A stretch of 64,000 bases of DNA from Propioniferax innocua (GTDB lineage: Bacteria > Actinomycetota > Actinomycetes > Propionibacteriales > Propionibacteriaceae), in the NCBI RefSeq assembly GCF_006716235.1, contig NZ_VFOR01000002.1, positions 124,001 through 188,000 of the forward strand, written 5' to 3'. The notes beneath the pieces were generated by a model that saw only the letters and a program-made list of their open reading frames with translations, had not been told where the DNA came from and searched no databases. This document shows positions 34,125 to 42,343 of the stretch, piece after piece (positions within the stretch are counted from its first letter, which is position 1; the number at the start of each line of letters is the position of its first letter). Both the position numbers and the translations under genes were made by a program.

Positions 34125-34886
34125 CTAGAGCACAGAACCCACTTCATGCAGTCGCCGGGAGGACCACTCACGCGCGGATTCATATCCAAGATTCCGGTAC
34201 AGACGCAGTGCCGCGTCGTTGTCGGCGTGGACGCCCAGCGTGCAGACCCCGCTGCGACGCACCGCCCACCGCGTCAGGTAGCCCGAAACGATGCGCCCCC
34301 AGCCCTGGCCACGGGCGTCTTGGGCGGTGGTCAATCCCACCAGCTCCGGGACGTCACAACAGTTGATCGTGGCACCGCCCACCGCCCGCAGACCGCCGCG
34401 CGGATGGGCCACGCCGACCCACCGTTTGACGCTGCCGTCACCGGCCCGCACCCAAGGACGCCTGTTGTGTTCCTCGATGAAGGCATTTATCAACTCGGCA
34501 TCGACGGTGTCGTCCAGAGGGATCAACGTCGGCTCGGCCGGATCCACCTCGGGCCGGGTCTGCGTCCACATCCAGTCCCATTCACCACCGGTCCCCGCAG
34601 GAATCTCCGCCTCGAGCACTCGCCCCCATCGACGATCCGCCGAAATGCCGAACATTCCCTCGAGCATCCCGGAGTCTCGGATCTCCCGCAGAACGGCCAC
34701 CACATCGGACTCACTGGTGTCGTCCCCAGTGAGCACCCAGTACCCGGGCCGATCATCCCGGCGTTCCAGGACCACGATGCCATCGGCCGACCAAGCCCGC
34801 TCGCCCTCGGCCCCGGCACCCCATCGAACGAAGGGGTCCTCACCTGCGACCGCCAGCACATCTTCACGCGTCTTGAGAGGTTCCAC
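34125..34886 (-). CDS. GNAT-family N-acetyltransferase
   Basis: 253 residues. The N-terminal half is a degenerate GNAT-like region (VVLERRDDRPGYWVLTG). The C-terminal half carries the acetyl-CoA loop: VGLTTAQDARGQGWGRIVSGYLTRWAV (QGWGRI is motif A) and ALRLYRNLGYE (motif B). Two-domain GNAT proteins of this size occur widely in actinobacteria; the acceptor cannot be told from sequence. ATG 34886 is used. The gene reads toward secA, and its start faces the riboswitch region on the other side. Confidence 0.85.
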   Translation of the reverse strand: MEPLKTREDVLAVAGEDPFVRWGAGAEGERAWSADGIVVLERRDDRPGYWVLTGDDTSESDVVAVLREIRDSGMLEGMFGISADRRWGRVLEAEIPAGTGGEWDWMWTQTRPEVDPAEPTLIPLDDTVDAELINAFIEEHNRRPWVRAGDGSVKRWVGVAHPRGGLRAVGGATINCCDVPELVGLTTAQDARGQGWGRIVSGYLTRWAVRRSGVCTLGVHADNDAALRLYRNLGYESAREWSSRRLHEVGSVL

Positions 34887-34934
34887 ACCGGCACCCTAGC
34901 CCTGCTTCCAACTGGAAATGGAGTACGGTTTTCG

Positions 34935-34990
34935 CCGCGGACGAGGGAGCAGTACCCGCGACCACCGCTGGCCAGGATCGGCTCCGGTGG
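34935..34990 (+). ncRNA. guanidine-III (ykkC-III) riboswitch candidate
   Basis: Elements in the order of the known class: stem CGCGG (34936-34940), conserved ACGAGG (34941-34946), GUAC (34952-34955), closing stem CCGCG (34956-34960), conserved CAGGA (34973-34977), and a pseudoknot between GGAGC (34946-34950) and GCUCC (34981-34985). An outer helix CCACCG/CGGUGG (34962-34967 with 34985-34990) encloses the CAGGA segment and is longer than in compact examples. The two guanidinium-exporter genes follow, which is the expected regulon. Binding of guanidinium should raise export gene expression. Confidence 0.8.
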
Positions 34991-35025
34991 CGAAGCCAAG
35001 ACTGTCTCACGGACTCTCTCCCAAT

Positions 35026-35061
35026 CCAAGGAGCACTCGTGGCCCAAGGAGCACCCGTGGC
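35026..35061 (+). repeat. tandem 18-bp duplication of RBS and start codon
   Basis: CCAAGGAGCACTCGTGGC (35026-35043) is followed directly by the same 18 bases with one change (35044-35061). Each copy has AAGGAG, a five-base spacer and GTG, so the first SMR gene has two equally good in-frame starts, GTG 35039 and GTG 35057. Confidence 0.85.
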
Positions 35062-35371
35062 GTGGACCATCCTCATGATCTCCGGCATGTTCGAAGCAGT
35101 CTGGGCGGCGGCCCTCTCGATGTCGGCCGGATTCACGCGTCTGAAACCCACCCTCGTCTTCATCATCGCCTGCTGCATCTCGATGGGCGGGCTGTCATGG
35201 GCGATGATGTGGATTCCGGCGGGGACCGCTTATGCGGTGTGGTCCGGGACCGGCGCAGTGTTGGCTGTGGTGTGGGCCATCATCACACGTCAGGAGCGGA
35301 TCACCTTGGCGCGAACGCTGCTCCTGGGGCTGTTGATCGGCTCGATCGTCGGATTGAAGGCGGTGAGTTGA
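35057..35371 (+). CDS. SMR-family guanidinium exporter subunit 1 (Gdx/SugE type)
   Basis: 104 residues with four TM helices. Starting from GTG 35057 the essential membrane carboxylate is Glu 13 (FEAVWAAALSMSAGFTR), exactly as in Gdx/EmrE; from GTG 35039 it would carry six extra residues. IPAGTAYAVWSGTGA and the C-terminal IVGLKAVS match the guanidinium-exporting (Gdx) branch of small multidrug resistance transporters, which work as proton-coupled antiporters in the cell membrane. Gene pairs form heterodimers with fixed opposite topology, and the next gene starts one base after this stop. A guanidine riboswitch precedes the pair. Confidence 0.9.
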   Translation: MAWTILMISGMFEAVWAAALSMSAGFTRLKPTLVFIIACCISMGGLSWAMMWIPAGTAYAVWSGTGAVLAVVWAIITRQERITLARTLLLGLLIGSIVGLKAVS

Positions 35372-35372
35372 C

Positions 35373-35750
35373 ATGCCCTGGCTGATACTCATCGCCTCTG
35401 CTGTGTTCGAAGCGGTCTGGGCCACGGCGTTGGGGATGTCCGATGGCCTGCGTCGCCCCGTCCCGACGCTGGTGTTCGTGGTTGCAGGCGTCATCTCGAT
35501 GGTCGGGCTCGCCCGCGCCGCCAAGCATCTGCCGATCGGCACCGCGTACTCGGTGTGGGTGGGGATCGGCGCCTCCTTGACCGTCATCTGGTCCATGGCG
35601 ACCGGCGCGGAGTCGGTGACAGCGGGGAAGGTCGTGTTCCTCATCGGAATCATCGGAGCCATCGTGGGCTTGAAGGCCCTCCCCACCGGTGAGCCCGTGC
35701 CGGTGCCCGCACCGGACAAGCCCTTCGCAAGTGACCGACGCCAACGCTGA
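35373..35750 (+). CDS. SMR-family guanidinium exporter subunit 2 (Gdx/SugE type)
   Basis: 125 residues, four TM helices, Glu 13 in FEAVWATALGMSDG, LPIGTAYSVWVGIGA and IVGLKALPTG, all as in Gdx proteins. A Pro-rich tail of about 20 residues after the last helix is longer than in most SMR proteins. It should pair with the product of 35057-35371. Tandem, co-translated Gdx genes are usual for heterodimeric forms. ATG 35373 follows the previous stop by one base. Confidence 0.9.
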   Translation: MPWLILIASAVFEAVWATALGMSDGLRRPVPTLVFVVAGVISMVGLARAAKHLPIGTAYSVWVGIGASLTVIWSMATGAESVTAGKVVFLIGIIGAIVGLKALPTGEPVPVPAPDKPFASDRRQR

Positions 35751-35830
35751 CGCACCCGCCCACCTTGACGTTGCGCCGGGCAGTCGCGGCTCAACGTCGA
35801 GGTGGAGGCGAAAGACGTACGCTCGAGGCC

Positions 35831-37138
35831 ATGCCCGCACCCAAGCTGGAACACACGTACGCCTCCACGGTTCCGACGCTCTCCCGCGCGTGGACGGCCC
35901 AGGAGTGGCCAGACCCTGAGCTGGTGGTTCTCAACGAACCGTTGGCCGCCGAACTCGGGCTCGACGCAGCCTGGTTGCGGAGCGATGAGGGGATCGCCTG
36001 GCTCACCGGGAACGGCGTCCCCGAGACCACGGCGCAGGCCTACGCAGGTCATCAGTTCGGTCACTTCGCCGGCGTCCTCGGCGATGGCCGGGCTCTGTTA
36101 CTCGGGGAACTCCCCACCTCGGATGGTGGTCGTGTGGACCTGCACCTCAAGGGTTCGGGACGAACACCCTTCTCCCGTGGTGGAGACGGACTGGCCGCAC
36201 TCGGCCCCATGCTGCGCGAGTATCTGGTGGCCGAGGGCATGCACGCGCTCGGCATCCCCACCGCACGCGCCCTCGCGGTGGTGTCGACCGGCATGACCGT
36301 ACAACGGGAACGCCCCCTGCCCGGCGCGGTCCTGTGCCGCGTGGCCTCCAGCCACCTGCGGATCGGCACCTTCCAGCTCGCTGCGGCCCTGCAGGAGAAT
36401 GACACCCTCCGTGCCCTGACCGACCACGCGATCGACCGACACCATCCGAGCGCCCGTGATGACGCCGACCCGGCGCTCGCCCTGCTTCGGTCGGTGGCCA
36501 CGACACAGGCGCAGCTGGTGGCCCGGTGGATGCTCACCGGTTTCGTACACGGCGTGATGAACACCGACAACACCACGATCAGCGGTGAAACCATCGACTA
36601 CGGGCCGTGTGCCTTCATGGACACCTACGACCCGCACGCGGTGTTCAGCTCCATCGACCGTGGCGGACGCTACGCCTACGACCAGCAACCCGCCATCATC
36701 CGATGGAACATCGCCCGCCTCGCCGAGGCCCTCCTGCCCATGATGCAGGGCAGCAGCGACCAACGGGTGGATGCCGCCACCGAGGTGGTGCACTGCATGG
36801 CCGAGATCCACCAGGCGACATTCGATGCAGGTCTTGCCCGCAAGCTCGGGGTCGCCCACATCGACGCCGACGAACGCGAGCAGTTCCTCACCGGGCTCGC
36901 CGATGCACGACGCGACTTCACCGATGCGTTCCCACCGCGCCATGGCGTCAATCCCATCGTGATCCCGCGCAATCATCTGGTCCAGGAATCGGTCGACGCC
37001 GCCGAGGAGGGAGACCTCGCTCCCTTCAACGAGCTCCTCGCAGCGGTGACCCGACCCTGGGATGAACCGGAGGCCGACAGGCTGAAGGGCCCGCCGCCTG
37101 CTGGCGTCGGACCCTTCGTGTCATATTGCGGCACGTGA
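35831..37138 (+). CDS. selO: SelO (YdiU) protein AMPylase
   Basis: 435 residues of the SelO pseudokinase family, which moves AMP from ATP to Ser, Thr or Tyr of other proteins. Family segments: QAYAGHQFGHFAG, LHLKGSGRTPFSRGGDG, REYLVAEGMHALGIPTARAL, the catalytic MNTDNTTISGETIDYGPCAFMD, and the C-terminal FVSYCGT with the conserved Cys two residues from the end. In animals this Cys is part of the selenocysteine motif; in bacteria it is linked to redox control. ATG 35831 matches the family start; the open frame before it is GC-rich filler. Members are usually ~480 residues, so this is slightly short. Confidence 0.92.
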   Translation: MPAPKLEHTYASTVPTLSRAWTAQEWPDPELVVLNEPLAAELGLDAAWLRSDEGIAWLTGNGVPETTAQAYAGHQFGHFAGVLGDGRALLLGELPTSDGGRVDLHLKGSGRTPFSRGGDGLAALGPMLREYLVAEGMHALGIPTARALAVVSTGMTVQRERPLPGAVLCRVASSHLRIGTFQLAAALQENDTLRALTDHAIDRHHPSARDDADPALALLRSVATTQAQLVARWMLTGFVHGVMNTDNTTISGETIDYGPCAFMDTYDPHAVFSSIDRGGRYAYDQQPAIIRWNIARLAEALLPMMQGSSDQRVDAATEVVHCMAEIHQATFDAGLARKLGVAHIDADEREQFLTGLADARRDFTDAFPPRHGVNPIVIPRNHLVQESVDAAEEGDLAPFNELLAAVTRPWDEPEADRLKGPPPAGVGPFVSYCGT

Positions 37139-37192
37139 CCTGCGGTACCTGATCCAGGTATCGCACCGAGCCACGGCCGTTCTGTCAGGACA

Positions 37193-37828
37193 TCAAGCGG
37201 TCTTTGCAGAATGGCCGGGGACGTCGAGGTGGATCACACCGTAGTCATAGGCCTTGCGGCGATAGACCACGCTGGGACGCCCACTCTCGGCATCGACGAA
37301 CAGGTACCAGTCGTGCCCGACCAGCTCCATCTCGGTCAGGGCCTGGTCCAAGGACATCGGCGCCGCCTCATGCGTCTTCTCCCGCACGACGAGCGGCCCG
37401 TCACCGGTCACCTCCATACCTGCGACATGGCGGGTGGGCACGGCTTCGTCTGACGCTTCCTGAACGGACTCCACCGGCATGTCGGCCATGGCGTCATGCA
37501 GTGACTGAGGATTTCGCTGTCCACGCCGTACCTTCTTGCGGTCGGCAGCCTTTCGGAGCTGGCTCACCAGTCGGTCGACCGCCCTGTCGAGGGCGGCGTA
37601 CTTGTCCTGGGCATGAGCCTCGGCCCGGATCACCGGGCCCTTCCCCAACAACGTGATCTCGACCCGCGACGCTTCATCGGGGTGCCGACGATTTCCATAG
37701 CCAGCCACCTGGACCTCGATACGGATCGCACGGGGAGCAAGCTTTTCGACCCGCTCCAGCTTCTCGTGCACACGTGCTTCGAAATCGTCGCTCACACCCA
37801 TGTGCCGACCAGTGACCTTGATGTCCAT
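37193..37828 (-). CDS. hpf: long-form ribosome hibernation promoting factor
   Basis: About 211 residues. N-terminal HPF/RaiA domain (MDIKVTGRHMGVSDDFEARVHEKLERVEKLAP ... ASRVEITLLGKGPVIRAEAHAQDKYAALDRAVDRLVSQLRK), a variable linker (~110-150) and the C-terminal dimerisation domain of long HPF (VVREKTHEAAPMSLDQALTEMELVGHDWYLFVDAESGRPSVVYRRKAYDYGVIHL). It pairs ribosomes into inactive 100S dimers in stationary phase. AGGAGG lies six bases before ATG 37828 and three before ATG 37831, so 37828 is preferred. The upstream gap has a repeated TTGAC motif. Confidence 0.95.
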   Translation of the reverse strand: MDIKVTGRHMGVSDDFEARVHEKLERVEKLAPRAIRIEVQVAGYGNRRHPDEASRVEITLLGKGPVIRAEAHAQDKYAALDRAVDRLVSQLRKAADRKKVRRGQRNPQSLHDAMADMPVESVQEASDEAVPTRHVAGMEVTGDGPLVVREKTHEAAPMSLDQALTEMELVGHDWYLFVDAESGRPSVVYRRKAYDYGVIHLDVPGHSAKTA

Positions 37829-37932
37829 CATGAACCTCCTCGGTGTGCTCGTGCGTTCGTTTCCGTCACCTGTGACGGGCAACGCACAGGCGCCTTTTGG
37901 ATCCACCCGTTCTCAGTCACACCCACAGAGTC

Positions 37933-37980
37933 GAGTCAAAATCACGAACTGAGGTCAACCCCACGAACTGAAGTCAAACC
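37933..37980. promoter_or_regulatory. TTGAC-bearing direct repeats upstream of hpf
   Basis: On the minus strand three TTGAC sites occur about 19-20 bases apart, two of them within near-identical 18-19-base units (copies at 37943-37960 and 37962-37980; partial copy at 37933-37941). They lie about 105-150 bases before the hpf start. They could be repeated activator or repressor sites, or stacked -35 elements. Confidence 0.45.
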
Positions 37981-38022
37981 CGCAAGGCACCATGCCCAAA
38001 CGCTACTCTGTTCGGTGGCGGT

Positions 38023-38706
38023 TCACCAGTGATTAACCCCCTTGTCACCTGTGAAGTTGCCCACCGCTCCCACCACGGCAGCCCCGGAAACACTCCAACC
38101 GCCTGCGCAAAGAGCACGCAATGCCTCTGCCAGCGTTGCTCCCGAGGTCGTCAGATCATCGACCACGATCGCCGGACGGCCGGAGGTCGGCTTCATCGCA
38201 ACCAGGGCTCCCCGGAGATTCTCGGTGCGTTCAGCACGGTCCAGGCCAGACTGATCCTGTACCGCACGGGTGTGTCGCAGCGCCCGATGCACCTCCGCTC
38301 TCGTCGCTGTGGTGGCCTTGGCCGCGCGGACAGCCAACGCCGCTGTCGCGTCATACCCACGACGCCGCACCGCGCTGCGTGTCGACGGCACCGGCACCAG
38401 CACGACACGGGCACCCTCCGGGGCACCCAGACCGGCGGCCAGATGATCCACCGCACCGGCCAGACGGTCTCCCAGCGGTCGGGCAAGATACCAAGCCGAG
38501 CGTTCCTTGTGGGCGCTGACAAGACGCCGTACCAGAGCATCACCGGGACCAGCTGCCACGACCGGAGGGGTCAGACCCGGAAGCCGGAACGCCTGGGGCG
38601 CAGCGAGCAACCCACGGCATACGGAGCACAGCCGAAAACCCGGCTCATCACATCCCGGGCAGCAGGACCCCAGCAGCAGGTCAGCGGCAGCGTCGACGAG
38701 GCGCAT
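38023..38706 (-). CDS. comF: ComF-like phosphoribosyltransferase-fold protein
   Basis: 227 residues: an N-terminal zinc ribbon (CCPGC ... LCSVC, residues ~15-30), a middle helical part, and a type I phosphoribosyltransferase domain with VVLVPVPSTRSAVRRRGYD and the PRPP loop VVDDLTTSGATLAEA. Homologues (ComFC, Rv3242c) help bring single-stranded DNA into the cell or support DNA repair. The start is ATG 38706. The stop of lpqB is immediately upstream (one base), so it belongs to the mtrA-mtrB-lpqB-comF transcription unit; the same order occurs in mycobacteria. Confidence 0.9.
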   Translation of the reverse strand: MRLVDAAADLLLGSCCPGCDEPGFRLCSVCRGLLAAPQAFRLPGLTPPVVAAGPGDALVRRLVSAHKERSAWYLARPLGDRLAGAVDHLAAGLGAPEGARVVLVPVPSTRSAVRRRGYDATAALAVRAAKATTATRAEVHRALRHTRAVQDQSGLDRAERTENLRGALVAMKPTSGRPAIVVDDLTTSGATLAEALRALCAGGWSVSGAAVVGAVGNFTGDKGVNHW

Positions 38707-38707
38707 G

Positions 38708-40459
38708 TCAGCCCGGGTAGGCCACCGCGTGCAGATTGGGGTTCAATTCGGTCCAGCGCAGATCGTCCTCGAACTGCCATGCCCCGCGGCCGACAACCGC
38801 GGCTCGTACCCGGTCCGGAGTCGCCGAGCTCGCCACATGGGTCACGTCCCACTCCTCTGGCTGGCCGATGTCGGCGTAGTGGCTTCCGCTCTGGTCGATC
38901 CTGATGACCCGACTGCTGCTCTCGGCCTCATCTGTGACCAGTGCCGCCAACGAGGCCCCCGACACCCACCCGACGTCGGTGGCCTGCACCTGCGCGGGCT
39001 GGCCCGGCTCGGCGAGGGAGACCGTTCGCCAATGGCCCACAGTCGGTATGGCACCAGACCTGTCGATGAGGCCGATGCCGAGTTCCTTGCGCCCGCTCGT
39101 CAGCTGACGAACCGCGGCGAACCGGACGCCATCTGGAGCGATGGAGAAGTTCACGATCTCCGCGCTCTGGGTCAGGTCCGTGCGAATCGGCATGAGGTCG
39201 GTTCCGTCCCACATGCCGATGCGCTGGCGCCCGTCGGCCCTGCAGACGAACCACAGCTCGCTGGTGGAGGAACCGACGAAGTCGGGGCGCAGCAGATCGG
39301 TGCAGCCATCGACGATCGACTCGGATTCCTCTCCAGCGAAGGGCGCCACCACCAGGGAGGTCTCCCCATCGGACACCACAGCTCCCTGGGAGCGGTCTCC
39401 GCTCACCGCGAGGGAGGACGCCTGTGGCTGCTCGCTCAGAGGGCCTTCCACCGGCACCAACGCCGCACCGGCGGCCCCCGGCTCCACCGAGACGACCCCA
39501 TCCTCGGAGAGCCCGTACATGTCGTCACTCACCGGTGGATCGGGGGCCAGGGATTCGGCCGCTTCGATCGGGACGATCCCGGTGGCGTCCTGTTCCCGCA
39601 CCGGGTACGGCTCACCGTTGACGCTGATACGAAGCCCCGAGACCTGCGGGAGTTGGCGGAGCGTCCACAACATCTGGGTGACCATGCGCGTGCGTCGCTC
39701 CTCGGACAGGCCCAACACGTGGTCGGTCATCGAGACATCCACGACGCCCGCCTCATCCATCGATGCGGACTGCACGTTGAGCCGGGTCTGGGGCGGCACC
39801 GCACTGGCCACGGATGGCTCGAGCCAGTCCGATGCCCCACGCAGCAGAGCTTGGAGAACCGTGGTGGGAGTGCGGTTGTTCCGCGGCATGTACACCGGAT
39901 CCGGCACGAGACGGGAGAAGGCCGGGTCGAAATAATAGGTGTCGACGCTGCTGTAGAAGTTGTCGAACGTGTACTGCGTCATCACCACGCCATCCGGCGG
40001 GCGTGAGATCCGCCATTCACCGTCCTCATTGCGCTGCAGCCCGAAGTCCAGTTTGAGCGTTCGGTCCATACGGCTGAACGCTCCGTCAGGGCCGATACGC
40101 CCGTACAACGGAGCTGTCAATGTCGCAGAGTCCGGTGTGGTGGCGACGCTGTAGCCATCGGCGTAGATCAACACCTGACTTTCCGGACGCCAACTCTCGG
40201 CGACATCCTCGGTGAGGTACTGCCTGGCCACGTGGTAGCCGGGCTGATAGTTGGCCATCGCCTGCAAGAACCCCTCCACCACGGTGCGCGGAGACGAATC
40301 GGCGCGCGGCGGCTCGGGAGCCACCTGAACGCCCACATCGGGTTCCTCCTGGATTCCCGGGGCGACCTCCACCGGGCCACGAGTGGGGATGTTCGCGCAG
40401 CCGACGAGCGTCAACAGAGCCAGCAGTGCCACCACGCCTCGAACAAGTTTCCCGATCAT
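38708..40459 (-). CDS. lpqB: LpqB lipoprotein, partner of MtrB
   Basis: 583 residues. Signal peptide and lipobox LTLVGC (Cys ~21), a GerMN domain region (TTVLQALLRGASDWLEPSV ... VNGEPYPVREQD, ~190-300) and a C-terminal LpqB beta-propeller. It is anchored outside the cell membrane, binds the sensor domain of MtrB and influences MtrAB signalling, growth and cell-wall integrity. The start overlaps the mtrB stop by four bases (40456-40459), so the two are made together. Overall layout and length are normal for the family. Confidence 0.95.
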   Translation of the reverse strand: MIGKLVRGVVALLALLTLVGCANIPTRGPVEVAPGIQEEPDVGVQVAPEPPRADSSPRTVVEGFLQAMANYQPGYHVARQYLTEDVAESWRPESQVLIYADGYSVATTPDSATLTAPLYGRIGPDGAFSRMDRTLKLDFGLQRNEDGEWRISRPPDGVVMTQYTFDNFYSSVDTYYFDPAFSRLVPDPVYMPRNNRTPTTVLQALLRGASDWLEPSVASAVPPQTRLNVQSASMDEAGVVDVSMTDHVLGLSEERRTRMVTQMLWTLRQLPQVSGLRISVNGEPYPVREQDATGIVPIEAAESLAPDPPVSDDMYGLSEDGVVSVEPGAAGAALVPVEGPLSEQPQASSLAVSGDRSQGAVVSDGETSLVVAPFAGEESESIVDGCTDLLRPDFVGSSTSELWFVCRADGRQRIGMWDGTDLMPIRTDLTQSAEIVNFSIAPDGVRFAAVRQLTSGRKELGIGLIDRSGAIPTVGHWRTVSLAEPGQPAQVQATDVGWVSGASLAALVTDEAESSSRVIRIDQSGSHYADIGQPEEWDVTHVASSATPDRVRAAVVGRGAWQFEDDLRWTELNPNLHAVAYPG

Positions 40460-42309
40460 GACTCCGATGTCCCCCTCTCACGCTCGTCCCTGTCGTCCTG
40501 CTCGTCTCGGCTTTCACTCCCCGAGCCTGCGGCATCTGTGCCCATTCCCGTCGCGGCTGCGTCCGCCCTGTCCCCATCGCTGGTACTCGCATCATCAGCG
40601 TTTCGGGCACCGGTTGCGAGATCGGCGGAGGCAGCGTTCGACTCCGCGCTCCGCCGCGGTCGGTCGATGCCGCCCTCCTCGTCGGTGGGTGTGTAGGCGG
40701 TCTCCAAGGTGGCGTACTCCGAAGCATCATCGGCGACGCCGGCGGCGCGTGTCGGTCCGGGAAGCGGAATGACGCGGACCTGCTCAATGGGCTGCGACGG
40801 CACCAGATCACGCGGGATCACCGGGAGCGGAGAAACCTCCAGCACATCTCCGGCGCGCTTGGGCAGGGTCAGCCGGAACTGTGCTCCCTGGTTCGGGCGC
40901 CCCCATGCGTTCAACCAACCGCCATGGAGCCGCGCGTCCTCCATGGCGATGGAGAGCCCGAGCCCGGTTCCACCGACCGTACGATTCCGCGAGGGGTCGG
41001 CACGCCAGAACCGGTGGAAGACCTGCTTGGCCTGCCCCGCTTCGAACCCGATGCCATGATCACGAACCGCCACGGCAACGGCTTTGGAGCCGGAAGCGAC
41101 GATGACTTCGATGGGTTCACCCTCGCAGTGTTCGATGGCATTGGTGATGAGGTTGCGCAGGATCCGACGTGCTCTGCGCACATCGATCTCGGCTATCGCA
41201 GGCCCATCCTCCTGAATGGTGAGGTGCGTTCCCGAACGATGCGCGAAAGCCTGCTGGGCGTCCACCTCATCGGCCACGACCTGCACCATGTCGACCGGGT
41301 CCAGGCTCAGTTTCACCGCGCCGGCGTCGAACCGGGAGATCTCGAGCAGATCGGCCAGCAGTGATTCGAAACGTTCGAGCTCGTCCTGCAGGAGTTCGGC
41401 GGAGCGTCGCTCGACCAGATCCATCTCCCCGCGTCCGTCGTAGAGCACCTGCGCGGCCATCTGCACCGTGGTGAGTGGAGTGCGCAGCTCATGGGAGACA
41501 TCGGAGACGAAGCGCTGCTGAACACGTGAGAGTTCCTCGAGCTGGGTGATCTGACGCTGCAGCTCGGCAGCCATGTTGTTCATGGATTCCGCCAGGGAAG
41601 CAAGGTCGTCGGTGCCTCGGACCTCCATGCGGTTCTCCAGACGTCCCGATGCGATCTGTTCGGCCGCCAGACGTGCCTGGCGCACCGGCGTCACCACTTG
41701 GCGTGAGACAAGGGCCGCGATCGCAGCCAGGAGCAGCGCCAGAAGGATGCCCGTGGTGAACACCGCTCGCTGAAGCACATCGAGGGTCTGGACCTCCTGC
41801 GTCAGCGGGAACACCAGATACATCGGGAAACGCGTCTGATCATTCGCACTGAGACTGGCGCCAACGGCGAACCCGGGTTCATCGGGACGCCCATCGCTGT
41901 ATTGGATCAGCGTCGGGGTCACCAGCAGATCGGTCGAGGTGCTCTCGGTGACGCGTCGCCGCAACTCATCGGGAACCGACGCCGGGCGCACCTGATCGGA
42001 ACTGCTTTCGGCCACCGGCCCCTGCAACACCACGTGGTACTGGCCCCCCAAGGAACCGCGGTAAGCGACCTCGTAGGTGAGCTGGGTCAGCAGCTCGTTG
42101 ACGTTGCTGCTGGAGAAGTCTGCGGCTTGGAGACGCCGCTGAGCAGTGTCCACGGCCACCGACGATTCGACGAGCGCGGACTGCTTCTTGCCTTCGAGCA
42201 CACCATCGCTGGCCTGACGCATCAGCAGCATGCCCCCGAGCACCATCACGAATGCCGATGCCAACAGCGTCGTGCCGATGACGCGCAGCGGCACAGACCC
42301 CCACCACAC
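40456..42309 (-). CDS. mtrB: MtrB sensor histidine kinase
   Basis: 617 residues. TM1 (~10-30), extracytoplasmic sensor (~32-200), TM2 (~205-228), HAMP, HisKA with VSDVSHELRTPLTTVQM (phospho-His), and HATPase with NLITNAIEHCEG, DHGIGF and TGLGLSIAMEDARLHGG. It senses cell-wall or division status with LpqB and phosphorylates MtrA. A Ser/Asp/Ala-rich tail of about 80 residues follows the kinase domain. GTG 42309 is the first standard start, only some ten bases before TM1 begins; the frame continues upstream to mtrA with no ATG, GTG or TTG, so a non-standard start for a slightly longer N-terminus is possible. mtrA ends 34 bases upstream. Confidence 0.95.
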   Translation of the reverse strand: MWWGSVPLRVIGTTLLASAFVMVLGGMLLMRQASDGVLEGKKQSALVESSVAVDTAQRRLQAADFSSSNVNELLTQLTYEVAYRGSLGGQYHVVLQGPVAESSSDQVRPASVPDELRRRVTESTSTDLLVTPTLIQYSDGRPDEPGFAVGASLSANDQTRFPMYLVFPLTQEVQTLDVLQRAVFTTGILLALLLAAIAALVSRQVVTPVRQARLAAEQIASGRLENRMEVRGTDDLASLAESMNNMAAELQRQITQLEELSRVQQRFVSDVSHELRTPLTTVQMAAQVLYDGRGEMDLVERRSAELLQDELERFESLLADLLEISRFDAGAVKLSLDPVDMVQVVADEVDAQQAFAHRSGTHLTIQEDGPAIAEIDVRRARRILRNLITNAIEHCEGEPIEVIVASGSKAVAVAVRDHGIGFEAGQAKQVFHRFWRADPSRNRTVGGTGLGLSIAMEDARLHGGWLNAWGRPNQGAQFRLTLPKRAGDVLEVSPLPVIPRDLVPSQPIEQVRVIPLPGPTRAAGVADDASEYATLETAYTPTDEEGGIDRPRRSAESNAASADLATGARNADDASTSDGDRADAAATGMGTDAAGSGSESRDEQDDRDERERGTSES

Positions 42310-42343
42310 TCGTGAGGGCCAGGTGAACAGTCGCGTCAGCCGG

